Origin: an uncultured Alphaproteobacteria bacterium
Lineage (GTDB): Bacteria; Pseudomonadota; Alphaproteobacteria; HIMB59; GCA-002718135
Length of the DNA stretch: 64,000 bases
NCBI GenBank assembly: GCA_902537325.1
Contig: CACBAT010000001.1
Location: 1-64,000 of the forward strand
Reading direction: 5' to 3'
The notes beneath the pieces are model-generated. The model was not told where the DNA came from. It was given only the letters and a program-made list of their open reading frames with translations, and searched no databases. Positions 56,687-64,000 of this stretch are shown here, in pieces. Position 1 is the first letter of the stretch; the number at the start of each line of letters is the position of its first letter. The position numbers were made by a program, and so were the translations under genes.

Positions 56687-59199
56687 CTGCCATGACATTG
56701 TTTATATTTTTTACCTGATCCACAAGGACAAGGTTCATTTCTACCTATTTTTTTTGTTATAATCCTTCTTGGTTCTTGCATTTTTTTATTTGAAGTATCG
56801 TTTTTATTTTCACTAACTAATTTAATATTAAATAAAGTTTTTAAAACCCTTTCATTTTGGTTTGAGAGCATTTCATCAAAATAGTCAAAGGATTCTCTCT
56901 TATATTCGTAAAAGGGATCTTTTCCTCCCATAGCTCTTAAGTTGACACTACCACGTAAAGAATCCATAGCTGCTAAGTGATCTCTCCAATCCTTATCTAT
57001 TTGAAATAACATGACTCTCTTTTCAGCAAATTTTAATAATTCAGATGAATATTGATATTGTTTTTGTTTATACTTCTGGTTTATCTCATCTAAAATTCGT
57101 TTTTTGATTTCTTCATCATCAACACCTTCTTCATCAAACCATTTCATTACTGGTATATCAACACCAAAAATTTCTTTTGTTTTTTCTTTTAACAAAATAC
57201 CATCCCATTCATGAGAGTATTTTTTTGGTGGAATAGTTATCTGAACTAAATAATTAACGTAATCATTTATCATGTCCTCTATAATTTTTGATTGGTCATC
57301 AGTATTTAAAATTTCTCTTCTATTTTGATAGATAATTTTTCTTTGATCATTCAAAATATCATCAAATTTTAATATTTGTTTTCTCATATCGAAATTATGA
57401 CTTTCAACTTTTTGCTGCGCTCTTTCCAAAGATTTGGTGATCATTGAATGAGTTATAACTTCACCATCTTTAAGACCTAATTTTGACAATACATTTTCTA
57501 GAGTTTTTGATCCGAAAATCCTCATTAGATCATCCTCTAGGGATAAAAAAAAGATACTTTCCCCAATGTCTCCTTGCCTACCTGATCTACCTCTTAATTG
57601 ATTATCTATTCTTCTACTTTCGTGTCTTTCTGTTCCAATTATAAGCAAACCACCTGCCTCAATTGCTTGTTTTTTTAAATTAGCATCACCATTTCCCAAT
57701 TTTATATCAGTACCTCTTCCAGCCATATTAGTTGAAATAGTTATGTTTCCAGGCATTCCAGCTTCTTCAATAATTTTTGCTTCACTCAAATGATTTTTAG
57801 CATTTAGAATATTATGCTTTAGATTTTCTCTTTTCAATAAATCAGAGATCTTTATAGAATTTTCTACTGATGTAGTTCCTATCAGGATTGGTTGATTGAT
57901 TTCATTTCTTGATTTAACAAGATCTAACACAGCATTGTATTTTTCTCTTTTTGTCATATAAATTTGATCATTTTTATCAAGACGATTTACTTTAATATTT
58001 GGAGGAATTTCAACAACCTCCAAATCATAAATACTTTCAAATTCTTTCGCTTCTGTTGTGGCAGTTCCTGTCATCCCACTTAGACGATGATATGTTCTAA
58101 AAAAATTTTGATATGTAACAGAAGCAATAGTTTGATTTTCTTTTTGGATTACTAAACCCTCTTTTGCTTCTATAGCTTGATGCAATCCATCACCATATCT
58201 TCTACCTTCCATGGCTCTACCAGTTAACTCATCAATGATGATTACACTTCTATCTTTAATAATGTAATCTTTATCTTTTATAAATAAATGATGTGCTCTA
58301 AGTGCTTGAATAATATTATGGTTCAAAACCATATTTCCTAAATCCTGAAGTGTACCTTCTTTAATAATTCCATTTTCTTTCAATAATTTTTCACAAAATT
58401 CCATTCCTTCTGTAGTAAGTAAAATACTTTTACTTTCTTCATTAATTTCAAAATCATTTTCTCTAAGAATTTTTATAATTTTATCTATTTTTGGAAATAA
58501 ATCTGTATCTGAATTTGATTCAGCAGAAATTACAAGAGGTGTTCTAGCTTCATCAATTAAAATACTATCGACTTCATCAACTATGGCAAATGCATTTTTT
58601 TTAAAACACAAGTTATTGTAATCGTTTTTCAAATTATCTCTTAAGTAATCAAATCCTATCTCATTGTTAGTTGCATACACAACATCTGCATCATATTGAT
58701 TTGATCTTTCTTCATGAGCTGTTTCTGAAGTAACACAGCCAACACTAAGACCAAGAAAATTAAATATTTGACCCATCCATTCTGCATCTCTTTTTGCTAA
58801 ATAATCATTAACTGTAATAATATGTACTGATAAGTTTTCTATAGCATTTGCATATGCAGCTAGAGTAGCGACTAATGTTTTTCCTTCTCCTGTTTTCATT
58901 TCAGTTATCTTATTTTCGTATAAGACCATTCCACCTATTATTTGAACATCATAGTGTCTCATATTTAATGTTCTTTTTGCTGTCTCTCTAACTACTGCAA
59001 ATATTTCTGGTAATGATTTGGATATTGATTGAGTTTCAACAAATATATTTTTAAAGAATTTTGTTTTATCTTTTAATTCTTGATCTGAAAGTTTAGAAAT
59101 TTCTTCTTCCAGTTTATTTACTTTCTCTACAAAACTAGTATATTTTTTAAGTGAATTAGATTTTATAGAACCAAATAATTTATTAACGATATTAATCAT
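56683..59199 (-). CDS. secA: Preprotein translocase ATPase SecA
   Basis: 838 residues from ATG 59199 ([20 protein letters not shown]), the normal SecA start; a longer frame opening at 59331 would add 44 residues unlike the family and reach into the argJ gene. Motifs: Walker [59 protein letters not shown], and the C-terminal zinc motif [17 protein letters not shown]. Drives protein export through SecYEG. Divergent from argJ across 64 bases. Confidence 0.97.
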   Translation of the reverse strand: MINIVNKLFGSIKSNSLKKYTSFVEKVNKLEEEISKLSDQELKDKTKFFKNIFVETQSISKSLPEIFAVVRETAKRTLNMRHYDVQIIGGMVLYENKITEMKTGEGKTLVATLAAYANAIENLSVHIITVNDYLAKRDAEWMGQIFNFLGLSVGCVTSETAHEERSNQYDADVVYATNNEIGFDYLRDNLKNDYNNLCFKKNAFAIVDEVDSILIDEARTPLVISAESNSDTDLFPKIDKIIKILRENDFEINEESKSILLTTEGMEFCEKLLKENGIIKEGTLQDLGNMVLNHNIIQALRAHHLFIKDKDYIIKDRSVIIIDELTGRAMEGRRYGDGLHQAIEAKEGLVIQKENQTIASVTYQNFFRTYHRLSGMTGTATTEAKEFESIYDLEVVEIPPNIKVNRLDKNDQIYMTKREKYNAVLDLVKSRNEINQPILIGTTSVENSIKISDLLKRENLKHNILNAKNHLSEAKIIEEAGMPGNITISTNMAGRGTDIKLGNGDANLKKQAIEAGGLLIIGTERHESRRIDNQLRGRSGRQGDIGESIFFLSLEDDLMRIFGSKTLENVLSKLGLKDGEVITHSMITKSLERAQQKVESHNFDMRKQILKFDDILNDQRKIIYQNRREILNTDDQSKIIEDMINDYVNYLVQITIPPKKYSHEWDGILLKEKTKEIFGVDIPVMKWFDEEGVDDEEIKKRILDEINQKYKQKQYQYSSELLKFAEKRVMLFQIDKDWRDHLAAMDSLRGSVNLRAMGGKDPFYEYKRESFDYFDEMLSNQNERVLKTLFNIKLVSENKNDTSNKKMQEPRRIITKKIGRNEPCPCGSGKKYKQCHGS

Positions 59200-59263
59200 G
59201 TTATGATAGATGGCAGTTAATATATGAAAAATATTTCTTCTACAAAGGAATTTAAGATAAAAT

Positions 59264-60475
59264 ATGGTCAATAAAATGATTTCAATATTTAAGCCAAAAA
59301 AAATCAAAGATTTTAATCCTCGTGGCCTCAATATCTATACTTTTAATGCAGGATTTAAAAAAAAAGATAAAGATCTTTTATTAATAATTTTTAATAAAGT
59401 TATAAATGTTTGTTGCGTTTATTCTAAAACATCAACACCTTCAGCCCCTATAATTTGGGATAAAAAAAATAACAAAGGTAAGGCTAAAGCGTTAGTTGTG
59501 AATGCAGGTAATGCAAATGCACATACTGGTAAAGATGGTCTAAAAATTATTGATAAGTATGTAAAAGCATTAACAAAAAAAATTAAATGTAAATCTAATG
59601 AAGTATTAGTATCATCTACCGGTGTAATTGGTGAAAAATTTAATCCTAATTCAATTATTAATAAATTTGAAAGAATAAACTCCAAAAATAAAAATAGTTT
59701 ACTTGAAAGCGCTAAGGCAATTATGACAACAGATACTTTCCCAAAGGTATCAATTAAAAATATTATCTTAGACAATCAATCATTCAAAATTTATGGAATA
59801 GCAAAAGGATCAGGAATGATACAACCAAATATGGGAACAATGTTGGTCTATATATTTATTGAATGTGAAATTTCAAAACAGGTATTAAATAGATTACTTA
59901 TAAAAAATTTAGATAATACATTTAATTCAATAACTGTAGATAGCGATACATCAACAAGTGATACTTTAATGATGTTTTCTGTAGGTAATAAAAATATAAA
60001 CTTAAATAAAAATAATTTTAGAATATTAAATTATAAAATATACGAGTTAATGCATGATTTATCTCTCCAAGTAATTAAAGATGGAGAGGGTGTCTCTAAA
60101 TTAATAAGAGTAAATGTTTTACATGCAAGATCAAAAAATCAAGCAAAAAAAATCGCATTTAGTATTGCTAATTCTCCTTTGGTTAAAACAGCTGTGGCTG
60201 GAGAAGATGCAAATTGGGGTAGAGTGATAATGGCAATTGGCAAAACTGAAGAAAATATAAATCAAAATAAAATTAAAGTTTTGTTTGGAAATAATTTAGT
60301 ATGTGAAAATGGTTCTATAAGTAAAAAAATAAATATTAGAAAACTTAATCATTATATGAAAAATAAAACTATAGAAATAAATGTAAAATTAAACTTAGGT
60401 AAGTTTTATCATACTGTCTATGGAAATGATCTAACGCATGAATATTTAAAAATTAATGCTGATTACAGATCTTAA
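59264..60475 (+). CDS. argJ: Bifunctional ornithine acetyltransferase / N-acetylglutamate synthase
   Basis: 403 residues. [27 protein letters not shown], the autocleavage site in [15 protein letters not shown] (Thr nucleophile after Met-Gly), [12 protein letters not shown] and [16 protein letters not shown] are all family motifs. It recycles the acetyl group between ornithine and glutamate in arginine synthesis. Gly before the cleavage Thr is where Ala is more usual. Start could be four codons later, at 59276. Confidence 0.95.
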   Translation: MVNKMISIFKPKKIKDFNPRGLNIYTFNAGFKKKDKDLLLIIFNKVINVCCVYSKTSTPSAPIIWDKKNNKGKAKALVVNAGNANAHTGKDGLKIIDKYVKALTKKIKCKSNEVLVSSTGVIGEKFNPNSIINKFERINSKNKNSLLESAKAIMTTDTFPKVSIKNIILDNQSFKIYGIAKGSGMIQPNMGTMLVYIFIECEISKQVLNRLLIKNLDNTFNSITVDSDTSTSDTLMMFSVGNKNINLNKNNFRILNYKIYELMHDLSLQVIKDGEGVSKLIRVNVLHARSKNQAKKIAFSIANSPLVKTAVAGEDANWGRVIMAIGKTEENINQNKIKVLFGNNLVCENGSISKKINIRKLNHYMKNKTIEINVKLNLGKFYHTVYGNDLTHEYLKINADYRS

Positions 60476-60477
60476 TT

Positions 60478-61254
60478 TTATTTTTTCCAAGCACAAATTG
60501 TATTAAAATTTATATCAAGTTTAAAATTTTCTTTATAATATTTTTTTTTAAATTGTTCTTCTAAATAAATAAAGTATTTCTTATTCTCAAAAAAATTTCT
60601 TTTATCATACCCTGCATATGACAAGTTCAAAAATCTTACGTCATCAAGTAGTTTTTTAAAAACTGAATATTCTATGCTGAAATTGTTACTATTTATTAGA
60701 GGTGCGTCAAAGCTATATAGTTTAAGTAATTTAAAAATATCATTTGTATCTAAAATTGGATTTATTCTTTGATACATTCCTCCATATAAAATATTATCAG
60801 TTTCATACATTGAATTTACAAGTTGATAAATATTTTCAGTATTCGGAATGGTTGCTATAAACAAACCATTTGAATTTAGGTTTTGAAAAATGTTTTTGAT
60901 CAATTTCTCAAAATTAGATGTTAATTGAATAAAAAAATTACTAAAAATTAAATCAAATTTATTATTCCTAAATTGTAAATTGTCCATATCAATTTCTATT
61001 AATTTTTGATCTGTCTTTATAGGAAAAAGAGATATATCTATGTCAGCACTTGTTATAGAACAGGATGGAAATTTTTCATTAAGATAATTTATAACTAAAT
61101 TATCATTAATTCCTAATTGTAAAATATTATTAAAAGGAACTTTCAAAATATCTAAAGAATCAATTATATTTTTACTTATTTCATTATAAATAAAGTTTTC
61201 TCCATATTTCCTATCTTTAGATCTTAATAGTTTAAGATATTTTTTGTTTATCAT
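60478..61254 (-). CDS. Methyltransferase-like protein (BioC/NDUFAF5-type fold)
   Basis: 258 residues. The overall pattern, MIDLDNLQFRNNKFDLIFSNFF-like IDMDNLQFRNNKFDLIFSN, FQNLNSNGLFIATIPN and the C-terminal LLDDVRFLNLSY, is that of a SAM methyltransferase relative to BioC and to NDUFAF5. The glycine-rich SAM motif is degraded: NNILQLGINDNLVINYL in place of the usual D-x-G-x-G. It may use SAM poorly or work as a hydroxylase-like factor, as NDUFAF5 does for complex I. It is the neighbour of argJ and points away from it. Confidence 0.7.
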   Translation of the reverse strand: MINKKYLKLLRSKDRKYGENFIYNEISKNIIDSLDILKVPFNNILQLGINDNLVINYLNEKFPSCSITSADIDISLFPIKTDQKLIEIDMDNLQFRNNKFDLIFSNFFIQLTSNFEKLIKNIFQNLNSNGLFIATIPNTENIYQLVNSMYETDNILYGGMYQRINPILDTNDIFKLLKLYSFDAPLINSNNFSIEYSVFKKLLDDVRFLNLSYAGYDKRNFFENKKYFIYLEEQFKKKYYKENFKLDINFNTICAWKK

Positions 61255-61281
61255 TTTTTTTATTAAGTATAAAAAGTAATT

Positions 61282-61764
61282 ATGGATATTATTCTTAAAG
61301 AGATAGTTGTAATAATTAAAGAAGAAACTGAAAATATTAATAACAAAATATATGGAACCACTTTTTTAGAAATATTGAAAGAAAAAATCTTAAACAGGCA
61401 AGATCAAATTAATTTAAAAAATCTTCAAATACAAAATTCAAATTTTGATTTAGAGGAAAATATAAATGTTCTTGAGAAAAATCTTTTTTTTAAATTATCC
61501 TTTTACCAAAACCCTAAATCAATATTAAAATTCAAACTAGACAAAAATTTTCTTCTTATTGTTTTTAAAGAACTTGTAAAAGTTGATATTTTAAATCAAG
61601 AAACTCAAAAATATAATAATATTAGTTTAAAACCCTTTATGGGTGTAACTTTGTCCAAAGGAACAATATGTAATTTGAATTTCCCAAAAAATTCATTAAT
61701 TATGCAATTAGAATCTGATGAAATTGATTTTGATATTGAAAATAAAAAAGATTTAACAATATAA
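61282..61764 (+). CDS. Unrecognised small protein
   Basis: 160 residues, basic, Lys/Asn/Ile-rich, no signal peptide or membrane helix. The second half (NISLKPFMGVTLSKGTICNL, then NFPKNSLIMQLESDEIDFD) looks beta-rich, perhaps a cupin-like or double-psi fold, but I see no diagnostic residue. It lies between the methyltransferase-like gene (divergent) and the DUF1178 gene, which starts five bases after its stop. I do not assign a function. Confidence 0.6.
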   Translation: MDIILKEIVVIIKEETENINNKIYGTTFLEILKEKILNRQDQINLKNLQIQNSNFDLEENINVLEKNLFFKLSFYQNPKSILKFKLDKNFLLIVFKELVKVDILNQETQKYNNISLKPFMGVTLSKGTICNLNFPKNSLIMQLESDEIDFDIENKKDLTI

Positions 61765-61769
61765 GAAGG

Positions 61770-62183
61770 ATGATCGTATTTAATCTTAATTGTTCTAATT
61801 GTAATTTCTCTTTCGAAGGATGGTTTGAAAATACAAAAGACTATAATGAGCAAATTAAGAAAAGACTTGTAACTTGCCCTTCCTGCAATAGTATTAAAAT
61901 TAAAAAAGGTTTAATGGCACCAAATGTAGCAAAAAAATCAAATGCAAAAATTACTAAAATAAATAAATCAATCGCTTCTAATGTTAAGAAACTTAAAAAG
62001 ATTATTGAAAAAGAATTTGATTATGTTGGTGATAACTTCACTGAAGAAGCAAAAAAAATTAAATATGGTGAAGTAAAGGAACGTGCAATTTATGGCGAAG
62101 CCTCAATTGAGCAAACCAAAGAACTAATTGATGAGGACATTGATGTATTACCATTACCTTTTTCAACAAAAAAAACTAATTAA
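61770..62183 (+). CDS. DUF1178 family protein
   Basis: 137 residues. MIVFNLNCSNCNFSFEGWF with CSNC and LVTCPSCNSIKIKKGLMAPN form a four-Cys zinc ribbon; KEIKYGEVKERAIYGEA-like sequence (IKYGEVKERAIYGEASIEQ) and DIDVLPLPF are the DUF1178 signature. Function unknown; nearly always near ubiG in alphaproteobacteria. AGAAGG precedes the ATG. Confidence 0.92.
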   Translation: MIVFNLNCSNCNFSFEGWFENTKDYNEQIKKRLVTCPSCNSIKIKKGLMAPNVAKKSNAKITKINKSIASNVKKLKKIIEKEFDYVGDNFTEEAKKIKYGEVKERAIYGEASIEQTKELIDEDIDVLPLPFSTKKTN

Positions 62184-62883
62184 TTAAATTTGCAGAACAA
62201 AAATAATTGATCATATAATTATTTGATAACTTCCATTCCCTATTTAATGGATCAAAAACAAGACCCTTAATATTATTAAAATGGAAATTTTCTTTTGTCA
62301 AAATTATTTTTAATTCTTCAGGCTTAATCAATTTATTATAATCATGTGTTCCTTTTGGAATCCAATTAAGGATATTTTCAGCTATATCAATTGCAAAAAA
62401 TTTAGAAAGAAAGTTTCTATTAATTGTAGAAATTATAATCATACCATTTTTATTTAAATTTTTTTTTATATTTTTTATTGTTTTTTTCCAATTATCTAAA
62501 TGTTCTAATACTTCAAACATAAGTATTAAATCAAATTTTCCATTTAATTTTGATTTTTCAATATCATTATAAATATATTTAATGTTAAGTTTATTTTTTT
62601 TGGAATGTATCTTAGCGGCCTTGATATTATTTGGAGCAAAATCTATTCCTGTAACTTTAGCGCCTAGTCTTGCTAGTGGCTCACAAATTATTCCCCCACC
62701 ACAGCCTACATCGAGTATCTTTAAATTTTTAATGTTTCTATTATTAATTTGATCCAATATGTAAGTCATTCTATGATTTTTAATTTGATGAAGAATCTTA
62801 AATTTACCATTTTCATTCCACCATTCGTCTGAAAGTTGATTAAACAAGGTAAATTCTTCATTTTTTGATTTTATATTCATCAT
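62176..62883 (-). CDS. ubiG: Ubiquinone biosynthesis O-methyltransferase
   Basis: 235 residues. FNQLSDEWWNENGKFKILHQ and INNRNIKNLKILDVGCGGGI, CEPLARLGAKVTGIDFAPNN, MFEVLEHLDNW and WIPKGTHDYNKLIKPEEL mark UbiG/COQ3, which methylates the ring hydroxyls. The SAM motif LDVGCGGG is intact. Divergent from lysC across 63 bases, the standard alphaproteobacterial arrangement. Confidence 0.96.
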   Translation of the reverse strand: MMNIKSKNEEFTLFNQLSDEWWNENGKFKILHQIKNHRMTYILDQINNRNIKNLKILDVGCGGGIICEPLARLGAKVTGIDFAPNNIKAAKIHSKKNKLNIKYIYNDIEKSKLNGKFDLILMFEVLEHLDNWKKTIKNIKKNLNKNGMIIISTINRNFLSKFFAIDIAENILNWIPKGTHDYNKLIKPEELKIILTKENFHFNNIKGLVFDPLNREWKLSNNYMINYFCSANLIN

Positions 62884-62946
62884 ATATCTTGTTTGTTAGA
62901 AACAATAATTATATTAGCTGAAATAATTTAAAAAATATTTAAGTCA

Positions 62947-64000
62947 ATGAAAGTCGTAGTAATGAAATTTGGTGGTACCTCAGTTGGTAGTATCGATAAA
63001 ATTAAAAATGTTGCAAATATTGTTCAAAGGGAACTAAATGATAAAAAATTGATTGTTGTTTTATCTGCAATGTCAGGTGTAACAAATAAAATGCAAGAAT
63101 ATATAGATGAAATTGAGTCAAATGAGATTATTGAAAATGATTTAATTTTAACATCAGGTGAATCTGTATCAGTTGGACTCCTTTCAGCTATTTTAAAAAA
63201 AAGGAATATTAAATCCATTCCATTACTTGGATGGCAAATTCCAATTATAACAGATAGCAATCATCAAAAAGCTAAAATCTTAAATATTGATAAAGTTAGA
63301 ATTGACCAATATCTAAAAGATTATGATGTTATTGTAGTTGCTGGATTTCAAGGTGTAGATCTAGATGGAAAAATTACATCATTAGGAAGAGGTGGCTCCG
63401 ACACAACTGCTGTTGCTGTTGCTGCAGCTGTTGATGCTGATAGATGTGATATTTATACTGATGTTGACGGTGTTTATACAACTGATCCAAATCTTGAGCC
63501 AAAAGCTAAAAAGATTAATAAATTAGCATTTGAAGAAATGTTAGAAATGTCATCTACTGGAGCAAAAGTACTCCATACTCGTTCTGTTGAATTAGCAATG
63601 AAAAATAATCTTACTTTGCAAGTACTTTCTTCAATCACAAAAGACAGTGGCACTCTTATTGTAGATGAAATGAAATTAATTGAAAAAGAAATAGTAAGCG
63701 GAGTAAGCTATAGTAACAATGAATCAAAATTAACTTTATCTGGTATTGCCGATAAGCCGGGTATATCTGCAACGATCTTTGGATTGTTAGCTAATAAAAA
63801 TATTAACGTAGATATGATTGTTCAAAATACATCACAAGATGGTGTAACTGCAAATATTACATTTACTGTTCCAAACAATGAAATTCAAAATGCTAAGAAA
63901 TTATTAGAAGATAATCAAAATTTAATAGATTTTAAATCTATTGAAACCGATACCAATATTTCAAAAATTTCAGTAATTGGTATGGGAATGATGTCTCAAT
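62947..64000 (+). CDS. lysC: Aspartate kinase, 3' end beyond the window
   Basis: First step of lysine, threonine and methionine synthesis. From ATG 62947 the open frame runs to the window end (351 codons). KFGGTSVGS near residue 7, LTSGESVSVGLL, GFQGVDLDGKITSLGRGGSD, TDVDGVYTTDP and MSSTGAKVLHTRSVELA define the kinase; from about residue 260 the ACT regulatory domains begin (SGIADKPGISATIFGLLANK and VDMIVQN). The gene is intact as far as visible. Confidence 0.96.
   Translation, partial: MKVVVMKFGGTSVGSIDKIKNVANIVQRELNDKKLIVVLSAMSGVTNKMQEYIDEIESNEIIENDLILTSGESVSVGLLSAILKKRNIKSIPLLGWQIPIITDSNHQKAKILNIDKVRIDQYLKDYDVIVVAGFQGVDLDGKITSLGRGGSDTTAVAVAAAVDADRCDIYTDVDGVYTTDPNLEPKAKKINKLAFEEMLEMSSTGAKVLHTRSVELAMKNNLTLQVLSSITKDSGTLIVDEMKLIEKEIVSGVSYSNNESKLTLSGIADKPGISATIFGLLANKNINVDMIVQNTSQDGVTANITFTVPNNEIQNAKKLLEDNQNLIDFKSIETDTNISKISVIGMGMMSQ

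Noticed and set aside
59200-59331. A 44-residue N-terminal extension of SecA
   Set aside because: It is unlike SecA N-termini and would overlap argJ; the ATG at 59199 gives the normal start.

Overview
The window is a dense, low-G+C stretch (roughly 30% G+C by eye) of a chromosome from what looks like a streamlined marine alphaproteobacterium. The gene set points there: a three-subunit transhydrogenase, class I lysyl-tRNA synthetase, CobS/CobT with a J-domain partner, COQ9, ubiG followed by lysC, type-2 heme A synthase, a dimethylglycine-dehydrogenase/GcvT fusion, and aroK-aroB next to accA. A SAR11 or HIMB59/AEGEAN-169 type organism is my best guess; rRNA or marker phylogeny would be needed to decide. 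I see no phage, transposon, CRISPR, tRNA or rRNA. Essentially every base is assigned: no gene-free stretch exceeds about 140 bases (1883-2023 is the longest).

Layout. 1-1.9 kb: end of hemF, then hemJ (heme synthesis) and nth on the other strand. 2.0-7.3 kb: a five-domain peptide ABC importer (binding protein, two permeases, one fused double ATPase), with a paired direct repeat upstream and a strong hairpin behind the binding-protein gene, facing an M24 peptidase that could process imported peptides. 8.4-12.4 kb: small housekeeping genes (YqaA, RmuC, YajQ, LysE-type exporter), a glutathione-transferase gene broken by one amber codon, and two small genes. 12.4-22.0 kb: seven tightly packed minus-strand genes that mix amino-acid and methylamine catabolism (split saccharopine pathway, 3-hydroxyisobutyryl-CoA hydrolase-like enzyme, dimethylglycine dehydrogenase) with uvrB and two membrane proteins. 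22-34 kb: TauE exporter, aspartate aminotransferase, pyruvate kinase, acyl-CoA ligase, oligopeptidase, ABC1 kinase, and pntAA-pntAB-pntB with rpsU. 34-39.7 kb: def-COQ9, phosphofructokinase, and an SDR/DUF3108/SDR/ctaA group. 39.7-47.3 kb: ferredoxin reductase and ferredoxin, a MarR regulator with a clear self-operator overlapping lysK, pyrD, a HAD hydrolase, rpmB, and a queuosine-precursor transporter joined to tgt. 47.3-53.8 kb: CobT, CobS, DnaJ-like, BolA, CorC-like, aroB, aroK. 53.8-64 kb: a 41-residue membrane protein and a large unknown exported protein, accA, secA, argJ, a methyltransferase-like protein, an unknown protein, DUF1178, ubiG and the start of lysC.

Respiratory and quinone functions recur (hemF, hemJ, ctaA, COQ9, ABC1, ubiG, transhydrogenase), consistent with an aerobic heterotroph that imports peptides and oxidises amino acids and methylated amines; phosphofructokinase and pyruvate kinase show at least part of classical glycolysis. 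The most striking structural trait is that all 14 convergent gene pairs end within a few bases of each other, 11 of them with overlapping stop codons, so there is no room for ordinary intrinsic terminators. The most interesting individual leads are the Tgt/YhhQ pair with non-standard Tgt substrate-loop residues, the MarR operator, the amber-interrupted glutathione transferase, the hairpin in the peptide operon, and the small membrane protein translationally coupled to an unknown exported protein.
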